64,000 bases of DNA from assembly GCF_023555415.1 (NCBI RefSeq), contig NZ_JAKRYL010000015.1:58062-122061 (forward strand), written 5' to 3'. This stretch comes from Halalkalibacter alkaliphilus. GTDB taxonomy: Bacteria; Bacillota; Bacilli; Bacillales; Bacillaceae_D. Shown piece after piece: positions 1-7,525 of the stretch (within the stretch, counting starts at the first letter, position 1; each line of letters opens with the position of its first letter). Position numbers and translations under genes: made by a program. A model generated the notes under the pieces. It was not told where the DNA came from, ran no database searches, and was given only the letters and a program-made list of their open reading frames with translations.

Positions 1-1
1 A

Positions 2-109
2 GGATTAGCGATTACGAAACAATTGGTTATTCTTCATGGAGGTGAGATCAAAGTTAAAAGTACGTTAGGGGAAGGGACAACATTCACAATTTTTTTACCA
101 AGGAACTAG
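2..109 (+). CDS. Sensor histidine kinase, C-terminal end only (partial)
   Basis: This is the last 35 codons of a gene that begins before the window. The reading frame gives [18 protein letters not shown] and then a [11 protein letters not shown] ending, which is the G2-box and final strand of a HATPase_c domain, so it is the tail of a histidine kinase or kinase-like ATPase. The start, sensor domain and H-box are outside the window, so the signal cannot be judged. Its stop lies 12 bases before the next gene, so the two are probably co-transcribed. Confidence 0.85.
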   Translation, partial: GLAITKQLVILHGGEIKVKSTLGEGTTFTIFLPRN

Positions 110-121
110 GGAGGGATCATT

Positions 122-1018
122 ATGGGGAAGATAACGTTAATGGTCATATTAATACTATTTTTGACTGCGTGCGGTCAGTCGGACGAAGTTGGATCATTTA
201 TGCATGTACATGGACTAGAGTTTGACAAAGAGGGGAATAGTTTCTATCTAGCTACACACCACGGTTTAATTCATGTTGATGAATCAAGCTGGAAGCAAGT
301 TGGGGAAGAAACAGAACATCATGATTTAATGGGATTCACGATTTTAGAAGATGGCAAAATGATATCAAGTGGACATCCTAGTTACCGATCGGAACTTGAA
401 AATCCTTTAGGAGTCATTGTTAGTCAGGATGAAGGGGAAACTTGGGAGCCGATCGCTCTACATGGGAAAGTGGATTTCCACGTTCTTCATGTAAGTAGGG
501 AAAACGAACAGATTATGTATGGGATTGACTCTTATCATTCTGAATTATATCGTACAGCAGACGGCGGATATGAGTGGCAGCAAGTTAATGTTAGCGGCCT
601 GCCAGTACCTATTGGTGAAGTATATGCCCTTTCGTCTCATCCACAAAAAGCTGAATTACTTTTAGCTGGAACAGGTTTAGGAATATTTGTTTCAGAAGAC
701 GGTGGTCAAAATTGGGAGGAGTATAAGACAGAAATATTTTCAACTGCTTTTCAACAAGTAGGGCAATCGGGTGGCCTAATTGCCTACCTATTTGGGGAGA
801 AAGAGGGGCTATATATCAGCGAAGATTTTGGAAATACGTGGAGTTCACTTAACTTACAATTAGATGAAGATGCAGTTACCTATATAAGTGTTCACCCGGT
901 TTTTGAGAGTGAGATTATTGTTGGTACAAGCCAACAAAACATATATAGAACGATTAATCATGGTGAAAGTTGGGAAGTGCTGGCTTCGGAGGGAGAACCA
1001 ATTAAGGCGCTTCAATGA
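122..1018 (+). CDS. Lipoprotein with five Asp-box (BNR) repeats, F510_1955-like
   Basis: Predicted lipoprotein of 298 residues. The N-terminus is a short hydrophobic signal with lipobox LTAC (Cys17), so the mature protein should be anchored on the outer face of the membrane. Five copies of the Asp-box pattern S/T-x-D-x-G-x-x-W are readable (SQDEGETW, TADGGYEW, SEDGGQNW, SEDFGNTW, TINHGESW), the signature of a sialidase/photosystem-II-factor type beta-propeller. A catalytic activity cannot be deduced; the repeats are structural. An MHVHGL segment near the start is typical of proteins annotated as F510_1955 family, which I recall but cannot verify. It sits 12 bases after a histidine kinase stop, with a GGGAGG ribosome site, suggesting an operon and perhaps a sensing role. 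Confidence 0.75.
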   Translation: MGKITLMVILILFLTACGQSDEVGSFMHVHGLEFDKEGNSFYLATHHGLIHVDESSWKQVGEETEHHDLMGFTILEDGKMISSGHPSYRSELENPLGVIVSQDEGETWEPIALHGKVDFHVLHVSRENEQIMYGIDSYHSELYRTADGGYEWQQVNVSGLPVPIGEVYALSSHPQKAELLLAGTGLGIFVSEDGGQNWEEYKTEIFSTAFQQVGQSGGLIAYLFGEKEGLYISEDFGNTWSSLNLQLDEDAVTYISVHPVFESEIIVGTSQQNIYRTINHGESWEVLASEGEPIKALQ

Positions 1019-1125
1019 TATATTATCAGTGAGAGCCCACGCGGCCCCCTAAAACAAGTATTTTTTTGTGTTTTACTGCTTAAAATAGGGAACATTATTC
1101 ATATAAGATTAAAAGTGGTGATGGT

Positions 1126-1503
1126 ATGACAAAGAAAATTATTGATTTGGCGAACTCAGAACTAGAAGATAAGATTAAAAAGGAAGTTCAAGCTTTGCGC
1201 TTTACGAAAAATTTTCGATCAGCTTCAGCTGAAGAGTGGTATGTTTTTCTTGAAAGCTATCATGATCCTAAGACTGGAGGAGCGGCAGGAAAAGCAATTA
1301 TCCATTATGATCTCCAAGGTAACCGTGATATTTATATTAATACAACGATCATCTTTGATGCGCCAGAGCTTTATAACGAAGAGTTGGACCCGCTTGTTTA
1401 CGCAATCGCAGATGAATTAGTGAACCGCCTTGTTGGTTATGCGAATACACTATTATCAGTTCACGCAGGTCGAAATTCGTATGAAGCTGAATATATAAGA
1501 TGA
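1126..1503 (+). CDS. Conserved-looking hypothetical cytosolic protein
   Basis: A 125-residue soluble protein with no signal peptide or membrane segment; I do not recognise a family. It has a balanced mix of charged residues, a central beta-rich stretch (KAIIHYDLQGNRDIYINTTIIF) and an acidic helical C-terminal part. GGTGATGG precedes the ATG. It is a single-gene unit: the upstream lipoprotein ends 107 bases earlier and a hairpin follows right after the stop. Codon use looks native. Function unknown. Confidence 0.65.
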   Translation: MTKKIIDLANSELEDKIKKEVQALRFTKNFRSASAEEWYVFLESYHDPKTGGAAGKAIIHYDLQGNRDIYINTTIIFDAPELYNEELDPLVYAIADELVNRLVGYANTLLSVHAGRNSYEAEYIR

Positions 1504-1510
1504 GGAAAAA

Positions 1511-1541
1511 GGAGATTCGAGCCTAACGGCATGGAATCTCC
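1511..1541. terminator. Hairpin between convergent genes
   Basis: Inverted repeat GGAGATTC / GAATCTCC with a 15-nt loop just after the stop at 1503. The T-rich run that follows (ATTTTTAATTTT) is displaced by about 10 bases, so termination is plausible for the + gene and possible for the converging transglycosylase gene. Confidence 0.55.
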
Positions 1542-1560
1542 TAGCATAGAATTTTTAATT

Positions 1561-2268
1561 TTAGTTTGAATAGGCGATTAAATCTCCTATTTCTTCTGCA
1601 TTTTCTTGAATCTCTATGGCATAAGCACTTTTTGCATGGCCATTTGCATCAATGTAATTTTCAAGGCCACCTACTCCGCGGTGATATGCGGTTAATGCAT
1701 AATCCCAATCTTCATATTTATTATAAAGATAATTTAAATACTCAACTGATAACTGAATTGAGTAAAGTGGATCAAATAACAAGTCATCGTTATATGGCAA
1801 TCCTGCCATTTCTGCAATCCAGGGTGCTGTATTTTTCATAAATTGAGCCATCCCATATGCATGTCCAAAGCGAGTTTCTGGACCAACAAGGGTAGGATCA
1901 AAGGAGCCACCTGTTTCTGTTCTTAACAATTCATAAACGATAAATGGATCAATATCACGTTGTGCGGCAATTTCTCCTAAGAAAATACCCCATTCTTTTT
2001 CAAACTTTCCTCCACTATCTTCCAATAACTGTTCTGCAAGCTTCGTAGATTCAACCCAAGTTTCATAAGAGAGAGTAACATCCGTTGCTTCAGAGTTTGT
2101 AGCAAAATATTCTTCCATTTCCTTCATCTCTAGCTTAGTTTTTTGTTCTTCTATTTCATTTTCAGTTTCTGTTATTGTTTGTTGTAATTTTGTATTTTCG
2201 AAATAAAGAAATCCGGCTAGGAAGGAAAGTAGTATGACTAGGCTTAAGGTAATTTTGCGCTTCATCAT
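1561..2268 (-). CDS. Membrane-anchored lytic transglycosylase (SLT domain)
   Basis: A 235-residue protein with an N-terminal membrane anchor (residues about 6-24), a predicted coiled-coil stalk rich in Glu/Lys/Gln (about 28-55), and a C-terminal soluble lytic transglycosylase fold. The catalytic glutamate is expected in LLRTETGGSFDP, followed by the family landmarks GHAYGMAQFM and a YLNYLY/ALTAYHRG segment typical of SLT goose-lysozyme-like enzymes. It should cleave the MurNAc-GlcNAc bond of peptidoglycan outside the membrane. The start is set by AAGGAGGAACA before the first of two ATG codons. It is an isolated gene converging on the hypothetical gene upstream in the window. A role in sporulation or wall turnover cannot be separated from sequence alone. 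Confidence 0.85.
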   Translation of the reverse strand: MMKRKITLSLVILLSFLAGFLYFENTKLQQTITETENEIEEQKTKLEMKEMEEYFATNSEATDVTLSYETWVESTKLAEQLLEDSGGKFEKEWGIFLGEIAAQRDIDPFIVYELLRTETGGSFDPTLVGPETRFGHAYGMAQFMKNTAPWIAEMAGLPYNDDLLFDPLYSIQLSVEYLNYLYNKYEDWDYALTAYHRGVGGLENYIDANGHAKSAYAIEIQENAEEIGDLIAYSN

Positions 2269-2647
2269 TGTTCCTCCTTAAAAATGTTTGTTAGTAACGA
2301 CGTATATCGTAACGAAATCCGAACAGATCCTCAACACGGTAAAACATTCAGATATGATGATAAGGCAATGTTTGCTATGATTTCTACTTCTAAATCAATT
2401 TTGTCCTTCTTATATATGCTATTTCCTTTCATTTGCTTACAAATACACATAATTTACTGGGATAACTTTCCTAGTAAGGAGAAGGTTTCAAAAAGGAAAG
2501 GGAGGTGTCTGGATATATATGGTGGAAGCTGAATAACTTATTACTAAGCTAAACGAGATAAAAACATGAATGACTCTTAAGATAATTATGGAATTGTTCC
2601 AACAGAAACGTTAGGGTTATGGAATTGTTCCAACAGAAACGTTAGGG
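2269..2647. other. Intergenic region without a convincing gene
   Basis: This 379-base stretch holds a possible 82-codon reading frame (2284-2532) that lacks a ribosome binding site and resembles no family, and near its right end a 31-bp tandem duplication. It is probably promoter DNA for the leftward transglycosylase gene plus non-coding sequence. Confidence 0.5.
2586..2647. repeat. Two perfect 31-bp tandem copies
   Basis: The unit beginning TTATGGAATTGTTCC and ending ACGTTAGGG occurs twice in direct succession (2586-2616 and 2617-2647), followed by the first three bases of a third unit. Those three bases (TTA) are the complement of the TAA stop codon of the leftward yebE-like gene, so the duplication abuts that gene exactly. 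Both copies are identical, which suggests a recent duplication. Confidence 0.95.
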
Positions 2648-3184
2648 TTAGTGAGAGCTCTGCTTGTACGATTTTGCTTTCATTCCTTTAAGAAGATAAC
2701 CTCCTTTAAACTTACGTGGTTCATAAGAAATGATAAAGGCATGAGGTTCATACTCCTCAATCATGTTAATAAGCTTTTGTTCCATGCTTCTTTTAGTCAA
2801 AATCTGCAATTGGTATCGGATACCATCCTTGCCTATTCCTTCAAAAACGGTTACCCCAAACCCTTCGTTTCGAAGGGTAGAGATTAAGTCTGTGTTTCTT
2901 GTCAGCAAATTCACAGTGAGAGTTGTATAACCTAAAGCTAACCTGTTTTCAATGTATCCTCCAATATATATACCAGCTCCAAAACCAAACGCGTAAGTAA
3001 GCATCTCTGCAATGCTTTGTTCCCCGCTTAGTACAATAGAAAGACCAAAAATGTGTACTAACGCTTCTAAAAATCCAAAAGCGGATGCGAGTACCGTCAT
3101 GTTTTTTACGACAAAAATAATCCGAAGTGATAGTACGGGTACTAAGATAATTTGGAGTAATAATATAAGGAAAATGTTATACAT
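2648..3184 (-). CDS. yebE: UPF0316/DUF2179 membrane protein, YebE-like
   Basis: A 178-residue protein with three N-terminal membrane segments (about 3-22, 28-52 and 60-80) and a C-terminal cytosolic DUF2179 domain with the family landmarks YIGGYIENRLALGY and FGVTVFEGIGKDG. Length and layout match B. subtilis YebE (UPF0316). The molecular function of UPF0316 is not established; DUF2179 is a small ferredoxin-like fold also found in YitT-type membrane proteins. It stands alone, and the stop codon directly adjoins a 31-bp tandem duplication. Confidence 0.85.
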   Translation of the reverse strand: MYNIFLILLLQIILVPVLSLRIIFVVKNMTVLASAFGFLEALVHIFGLSIVLSGEQSIAEMLTYAFGFGAGIYIGGYIENRLALGYTTLTVNLLTRNTDLISTLRNEGFGVTVFEGIGKDGIRYQLQILTKRSMEQKLINMIEEYEPHAFIISYEPRKFKGGYLLKGMKAKSYKQSSH

Positions 3185-3358
3185 TGCTTGTTACCTACTT
3201 TCATACAAGACGTATTGTTAGATTTCCCTTTTTGGTAGTCAATATGTATTATAGCCAGAATGTACCACTCATGTGTGAAATATTAGGCGTAAATAATAAT
3301 AGAAGATAAGAAGGATAACCTTATCTTCTTCTACAATTTTGATTAGGGGGTACTACAA

Positions 3359-3502
3359 TTGAGCAAGAAAAACCCGCAAGGCCAATATGATGATGTAGAG
3401 TATTCAGAAGAGCTAGCTGACGCTGAAGACAAAGAAGCAATGGCTAGAATGGAGCAAGCTGATAAGCGTGCACAAAAGAAACAAAGAAAAAGCCAAAAAT
3501 AA
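3359..3502 (+). CDS. Small charged YfhD-like protein
   Basis: A 47-residue gene starting with TTG, placed by an AGGGGG ribosome site 8 bases upstream. The product reads SKKNPQGQYDDVEYSEELAD, then DAEDKEAMARMEQADKRAQ and a basic tail. The DVEYSEELADAED..A..R...AD.R core resembles the YfhD family of small Bacillus proteins of unknown function, which I recall as sporulation-associated. A strong terminator follows 8 bases after the stop, confirming a one-gene unit. An opposite-strand frame over the same bases is not supported. Confidence 0.75.
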   Translation: MSKKNPQGQYDDVEYSEELADAEDKEAMARMEQADKRAQKKQRKSQK

Positions 3503-3507
3503 AAAAA

Positions 3508-3545
3508 GTGGGAGAGGTTAATTGAAATAGCCTCTCCCATTTCTT
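3508..3545 (+). terminator. Rho-independent terminator of the YfhD-like gene
   Basis: GGGAGAGG (3510-3517) pairs with CCTCTCCC (3531-3538) over a 13-nt loop and is followed by ATTTCTT. It directly follows the stop at 3502. Confidence 0.8.
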
Positions 3546-3990
3546 ATAATAATCGAATGTTAATAAAAGGTAATTTATTTAGCAAGAAAGAAGGTAGTGG
3601 TGGCTGTATTCATTCCAGCTGAAAAAAATTTTAGTTCTATGGTGTTTGTTTTTCATGTTTTATATTTTATTTTCATAAGTAATAATGAGTAGGATTTTAT
3701 TCAAAGCAATGTTTTGTTCTTGGTTTTTCAATTTTTAAATCAGGAGGAGGTTAATGAAAGCAGCTTTTTTGTCTTTTTATATCTCGCTTTAAGGGGAGGC
3801 CCTTTTTCTTTGACAGACTTGTTGTACAAGTTGAATTAATGTATGTGATAGGAATATTATATTGGAGGACTGTTATTAAAGTTTATTTATATTATTGTCA
3901 ATTTGATAAATAGAGAAAGAACATTTATGGGAGCATGACTTACTCTTGCAATAGAATAAATAAATTCGACTCAAACTTGGGGGAGAGCCG
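3546..3990. other. AT-rich intergenic region with a 12-codon mini-cistron
   Basis: No ordinary gene in 445 bases. The only translation signal is AGGAGGAGG (3742-3750) 3 bases before ATG 3754, which opens a 12-codon frame (MKAAFLSFYISL, stop at 3790-3792). A TTGACA at 3811 has no good -10 partner at the right distance. A near-palindrome ACTTGttgTACAAGT lies at about 3817. The rest looks like promoter and leader DNA for the following membrane protein. Confidence 0.5.
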
Positions 3991-4398
3991 ATGATGCATA
4001 TTATAAACTTGATAGCATGGTGTATTTTTCTACTCATAACAGGTTTATTATTAAAATTAGCAAATGGTTGGTATCATACTTCTTTTTTTTCTACATCAAA
4101 AACTCTCGATGTTTTTGATGTTGCAACTCCAATAACAATATTTATATTATTTGGAGTGCTTCTTGCAAGCAAACATTTAATTAAACAACATCGAATCTAT
4201 GGGGAGTGGAAACTACAGTATTCTAAATTTATCTTGCTTGGTATCTTGCCAGTAATGTTGCTACTAATTTTAGATATGACGCTAAATCAGGTAAAGGCAT
4301 ATACAGTAGCGACATTTGATTTATATCCAATATCTATCTTAGTTTTAATCATATGTGGTTATTATTCAACTCAAAGTTTGTATAAAGAAAGAGAATAG
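3991..4398 (+). CDS. Four-helix membrane protein of unknown function
   Basis: A 135-residue hydrophobic protein with four predicted membrane segments (about 3-22, 45-62, 83-100 and 113-128) and short charged loops, including KHLIKQHRIYGEWK between helices two and three. I do not recognise a family. Translation probably starts at the first of two ATGs after GGGGGAGAGCC. A hairpin follows the stop. No neighbour points to a function. Confidence 0.55.
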   Translation: MMHIINLIAWCIFLLITGLLLKLANGWYHTSFFSTSKTLDVFDVATPITIFILFGVLLASKHLIKQHRIYGEWKLQYSKFILLGILPVMLLLILDMTLNQVKAYTVATFDLYPISILVLIICGYYSTQSLYKERE

Positions 4399-4432
4399 TA
4401 GGTGAAACTTTGATAAGGTCAATATAAAGAGT

Positions 4433-4465
4433 GTCTCAAAAACAGACATTTTTGAGACATCTCTT
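4433..4465 (+). terminator. Terminator hairpin, GTCTCAAAA type
   Basis: GTCTCAAAAA (4433-4442) pairs with TTTTTGAGAC (4449-4458) over a 6-nt loop. It lies between convergent genes and belongs to the family of related intergenic hairpins found through the window. Confidence 0.75.
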
Positions 4466-4494
4466 TAAGAATTTATGTTTTATACAATTAGAAT

Positions 4495-4950
4495 TTAGCC
4501 ATGTTTACATAGTTCCCACTTTAGCATATTATCTATTCTGTTAACTTTCTTCATCTGAATTTTTTCTAATACTTTTATAGATGGTTCGTTATCTTGCAGG
4601 CACTCAGCAATAATTTTATGGACATGTTCAATGGAGAATGCCCATTTGATGATTTCACGCACTGCTTCTGTAGCGAAACCATTTTGTTGAGCAGCTGGTA
4701 ATATACCATAGCCGATTTCAATCGAATTTTCTTGATTAGGCTTGCCTTTAAAGCCAATATCCCCAATTACTTTGTTCGTTTCTTTATTAATAACGAACCA
4801 TACACCCCAGCCCAAAAGGCTAGAATCTTGTTCAAGTTCTAGGAGATGACTTTCAATATGTGGTCCAATTGCATATGAACAAGCTTGTGCGAGTAAAACA
4901 GAAGTTTTTGTACAAGGAATCAGCGTAAGTCTTTCGGTTTGTAACTGCAT
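4495..4950 (-). CDS. GNAT-family N-acetyltransferase (RimJ/RimL type)
   Basis: A 151-residue acetyltransferase. It opens with the QTERLTLIPCT segment seen in RimJ/RimL-like GNAT proteins, contains the strand-beta4 core GWGVWFVINKETNKVIGDIGFKG, the EIGYGILPAAQQNGFATEAV acetyl-CoA binding region (normally Q/RxxGxA; here QNGFA), and the HKIIAECLQDNEPSIKVLEKI segment where N-P/S-S marks the family. It should transfer acetyl from acetyl-CoA to an amine, either a protein N-terminus or a small molecule; the substrate is unknown. RBS GGAGAAT precedes the ATG. It is a single-gene unit converging on the upstream membrane protein. Confidence 0.85.
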   Translation of the reverse strand: MQLQTERLTLIPCTKTSVLLAQACSYAIGPHIESHLLELEQDSSLLGWGVWFVINKETNKVIGDIGFKGKPNQENSIEIGYGILPAAQQNGFATEAVREIIKWAFSIEHVHKIIAECLQDNEPSIKVLEKIQMKKVNRIDNMLKWELCKHG

Positions 4951-5180
4951 TGTTTTTATTCTCCTTTGATTTATTTTGCTAGCACTATTTAGTTAATCAA
5001 AGTCATAGCCCCTTTCCTTGTTATAAAACAATTTTAAAAGAAATGAGAAAAATAGCCAATAGAATTGTGGAATATTTTAGAAGAGAAGGCACAATGAAGT
5101 ACTTGATGTTCAATTATATTGTAATTGCTTAATAAAAGGGGTACGGTATAGTTGAAATGTTTTTATTGGAGGTTTGAAGA

Positions 5181-5399
5181 GTGGCGGAGATTAAATTTGA
5201 AATTGTAGAAACTGTAGCTGTATTATCAGAAGGATCTAAGGGTTGGAAAAAAGAGTTGAATTTAATTAGTTGGAACGGTCGAGATGCTAAATATGATATA
5301 AGAGACTGGGCACCTGACCATTCAAAAATGGGAAAAGGAGTAACTTTGTCAGAAGAAGAAATCGACATCTTAGTGCAAGCATTATCAAAAAGAAAATAA
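5181..5399 (+). CDS. YdbC-family PC4-like nucleic-acid-binding protein
   Basis: A 72-residue protein that starts with GTG, set by GGAGG 8 bases upstream. The sequence, with WKKELNLISWNGRDAKYDIRDW then GKGVTLSEEEIDILVQAL, matches the YdbC family, whose Lactococcus member has a PC4-like fold that binds single-stranded nucleic acid. The cellular role in Bacillus is not established, but a single-stranded DNA or RNA binding accessory is expected. It is a single gene, ended by a strong hairpin of the recurring family. Confidence 0.8.
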   Translation: MAEIKFEIVETVAVLSEGSKGWKKELNLISWNGRDAKYDIRDWAPDHSKMGKGVTLSEEEIDILVQALSKRK

Positions 5400-5472
5400 T
5401 GTGTTCTTTTATTAAGAGAGGTACCTGTTTTTAATGGCTCTATTAAGTAGAAATGGCTAATCACATTGCATA

Positions 5473-5525
5473 GAGGGCACTGAAAAGGTGAAATTTGACC
5501 TTTTCAGTGCCCTCATTTTGAAGTG
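5473..5525. terminator. Strong hairpin, GAGGGCACTGAAAAGGT type
   Basis: A perfect 17-bp stem (5473-5489 with 5498-5514) over a short loop, followed by ATTTTG. It is nearly the same as the hairpin at 6041-6084, so the small gene at 5720 lies between two copies. Confidence 0.85.
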
Positions 5526-5719
5526 GCTCTTTTTTATTTTGGATAAAACTATAAATAAACTGATACGAATGTGATGAAACGCACAGATAGTCGAATCAAC
5601 TACTATTTATAATAAACTCAACCAAATAGATTGGGGTTGCAGGATGTACCTGATAAGAATTCAACTCTTTTCATTCATGTTAATTATTCGGTAAAGACTG
5701 CAAAAAAATAAATGAAAGA

Positions 5720-6004
5720 GTGATTAAATTGGTAGCAAAAGAACTGATCAACATGAAAGAATATTTAAGAGAAGAAGTAAAAAACGATTATTATGTAGTA
5801 TGGGAACAGGTTGAGGTTTGTTTAGATGAAACAGAATCAACTTCAACTGAAGAATTTCTGAAAGTAATGTATGAACAAAGTGAAAGTAGTTCGCTTGTAC
5901 TAATGTATTCATTTTTAATTGACAAAACAAGTAGTATTGAAGATTCTTTAGCTAAAGTTAAAAGAGAATGTAAGCATATTTTTAAAGAACGCGTTCTTGT
6001 TTAG
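5720..6004 (+). CDS. Small acidic hypothetical protein
   Basis: A frame of up to 94 residues, without membrane segments, of predicted mainly helical character. The start is uncertain: GTG 5720 has a weak site, TTG 5729 has AAAGAGTG 7 bases upstream, and ATG 5753 has none. I do not recognise a family. The gene is framed by two nearly identical terminator hairpins, which may mean that it is an accessory insertion or only that the hairpin family is common. Confidence 0.5.
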   Translation: MIKLVAKELINMKEYLREEVKNDYYVVWEQVEVCLDETESTSTEEFLKVMYEQSESSSLVLMYSFLIDKTSSIEDSLAKVKRECKHIFKERVLV

Positions 6005-6040
6005 AGGATGAATTTCAAATATGTAAAGCTCCACGGTTAT

Positions 6041-6090
6041 AGAGGGCACTGAAAAGGGATAAATCAAACCTTTCAGTGCCCTCTTGTTAT
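6041..6090. terminator. Strong hairpin, AGAGGGCACTGAAAGG type
   Basis: AGAGGGCACTGAAAAGG pairs with CCTTTCAGTGCCCTCT (ending at 6084) and is followed by TGTTATTGT. The outer stem and core match the hairpin at 5473-5514. Confidence 0.85.
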
Positions 6091-6267
6091 TGTGTAGGGC
6101 TCTATGTACAGATTTATAATATGCCTCAAAGATATGATATGATGAAGACGAACAATAAAACAACAAATATAGTTTTGTTTGGAAAAAGGTATAAAAACAT
6201 TAACATCAACCTTTATAGCTTTACAATGATAGTATTCATTTATAAAATAAATCACGTTGAAGGGAGA

Positions 6268-6564
6268 GTGTATGACATCAAACAATACATCGGTAACACT
6301 GCGATTTTCTTTATAATATTAGTTGGGATTAGTGCTCTAATTGGATGGTATTTTGGTTTTCAATTTGTCAATGTGGCCTTTATTGTTGGAGCTATTTCAT
6401 TGTTATTATCAACAAGTGGACTTTCTAGTGAAGCACACTTAGCAATGAAGACACTTGGCAGTCATGTTCCACGTGAAGGAAGTAAATTGCTTACGTTAAA
6501 TCCATTGTTACTCAGCTCATTGCTATTATTGGTCATAAGTTTTCTATATGCTTTAGTTAGATAG
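6268..6564 (+). CDS. Small membrane protein, DUF5316-like
   Basis: The open frame extends back to 6076, but the hydrophilic upstream part has no ribosome site and overlaps the preceding hairpin. I place the start near GTG 6268, after GAAGGGA, although the spacing is short. The 98-residue product has three membrane segments, about 10-27, 31-47 and 80-97, joined by a polar loop. The arrangement (IGWYFGFQFVNVAFIVGAISLLLS, then a polar linker and a last helix) recalls DUF5316 proteins of Bacillus, but that is a resemblance only. Function unknown. Confidence 0.5.
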   Translation: MYDIKQYIGNTAIFFIILVGISALIGWYFGFQFVNVAFIVGAISLLLSTSGLSSEAHLAMKTLGSHVPREGSKLLTLNPLLLSSLLLLVISFLYALVR

Positions 6565-6622
6565 GAAGGCTTAATACAGGTGTTCTACTTCTTTTGCTAA
6601 TGCGTGCTTCTCAAATTTCTAT

Positions 6623-6653
6623 AAAAAAAGACTCCCAATTGGAGTCTTTTTTA
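6623..6653. terminator. Bidirectional terminator
   Basis: AAAAAAGACTCC - CAATT - GGAGTCTTTTTT is symmetrical, with A and T tracts on both sides. It ends at the base next to the cold-shock gene's stop codon and can serve the converging gene too. Confidence 0.9.
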
Positions 6654-6851
6654 TTACTTTTGAACGTTAGCAGCTTGTGGTCCACGAGCACCTTGTTCAA
6701 TTTCAAATGTAACAGCTTGACCTTCTTCTAAACTTTTGAAACCTTCGCCTTGAATTGCAGAGAAGTGTACGAATACATCGTCGCTACCTTCAACTTCGAT
6801 AAAACCGAAACCTTTTTCTGCATTAAACCATTTTACTGTACCTTGTGTCAT
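6654..6851 (-). CDS. Cold-shock protein (CspA family)
   Basis: A 65-residue cold-shock-domain protein with RNP1 (KGFGFIEV) and RNP2 (VFVHFSAIQ) motifs, usual length for the family. It binds single-stranded RNA and DNA and acts as an RNA chaperone, for example during cold or stationary phase. GGAGGCAAT precedes the ATG. The space upstream (to about 7040) has no gene and is AT-rich; long 5' leaders are common for csp genes and a leader may lie here. Which of the B. subtilis cspB/C/D paralogues is orthologous cannot be decided here. Confidence 0.97.
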   Translation of the reverse strand: MTQGTVKWFNAEKGFGFIEVEGSDDVFVHFSAIQGEGFKSLEEGQAVTFEIEQGARGPQAANVQK

Positions 6852-7043
6852 GATATTGCCTCCAACGTGGATTATCCACTTTTATTACTATCCTTGCCCA
6901 TGCATAACCCATCAAGACAAAACCACTTATTAAGAAAGTCTTAATTCTATCAGTGTATCCGAACAAAAATAATTATTTCCATCATAACAGCCATTTTATG
7001 GAATTGCAAGAACAATTCGCAATTTGGTTAAATAAGGGGTTTT

Positions 7044-7220
7044 TTATGATTTTGAATGTCTCATTTCTTCTTCAAAGAAGAATGTACTTGGGTGTTCTAA
7101 ACAAGTATAGGAGTATCTTTTCATATTTGGTACATAACTAAACTTGTTAATAGTAAGCGTCTCACCGGTTGCCTTTAAAATTACTTTCTCATTAGCTTGA
7201 AACTTATTTTTACTTTTCAT
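7044..7220 (-). CDS. Small hypothetical protein (KRYSYTCLEHP-containing)
   Basis: I take the start at ATG 7220, giving 58 residues; the TTG extension to 7238 has less support. The protein is basic with a beta-rich look: KFQANEKVILKATGETLTI, then NKFSYVPNMKRYSYTCLEH and a FFFEEEM tail. Similar small Bacillus proteins with an NMKRYSY core and FxFEEE tail exist from memory, but I cannot name a function. The ribosome site is weak. Confidence 0.5.
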   Translation of the reverse strand: MKSKNKFQANEKVILKATGETLTINKFSYVPNMKRYSYTCLEHPSTFFFEEEMRHSKS

Positions 7221-7460
7221 GAAAAACCCAACTTTCAATGTAATGTTTTTTTATATGAAGACTCATGGTCGTATGATCAGTACATATAAAAAATTATTAT
7301 CCCATATTTGAATTACGTAAAATCTACATTTTTATATTATCTCATACTAATTGAAGTTATGTTCATTTTTATACTTTTTTCTCTATTTAATTTGTAAATT
7401 TACCTGTTATGTAGTAAAAATTGGTAATATAGGTTACACTTATTAATAAGGGAATTCCCT
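7221..7460. other. AT-rich intergenic region
   Basis: No gene in this interval. It should contain the promoters of the divergent genes at 7220 (leftward) and 7526 (rightward). A long run of A/T-rich sequence precedes the structured leader at 7461. Confidence 0.4.
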
Positions 7461-7525
7461 TTGGTCTTCTGATGTGCAGACTCACCAGCAGAAGGCGTGA
7501 GACCAATCACGAAAGGATGACCACT
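7461..7525 (+). promoter_or_regulatory. Possible structured leader or uORF before the 7526 gene
   Basis: TTGGTCT (7461-7467) pairs with AGACCAA (7500-7506), with a second inner stem TCTG (7468-7471) / CAGA (7489-7492). The loop contains ATG 7472, which starts an in-frame N-terminal extension reading MCRLTSRRRETNHERM that ends in the downstream gene. Because the start at 7526 has its own AAAGGATGA site, this region is better read as a leader with secondary structure. I could not match it to a known riboswitch. Confidence 0.4.

Noticed and set aside
2284..2532. 82-codon frame after the transglycosylase gene
   Set aside because: No ribosome site, no family resemblance, and low-complexity C-terminal part; likely chance.
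3343..3540. Leftward 65-codon frame over the YfhD-like gene
   Set aside because: Opposite-strand shadow of a gene with a good ribosome site and terminator.
3811..3840. TTGACA promoter before the 3991 gene
   Set aside because: No acceptable -10 at 16-18 bases; the region is too AT-rich to judge.
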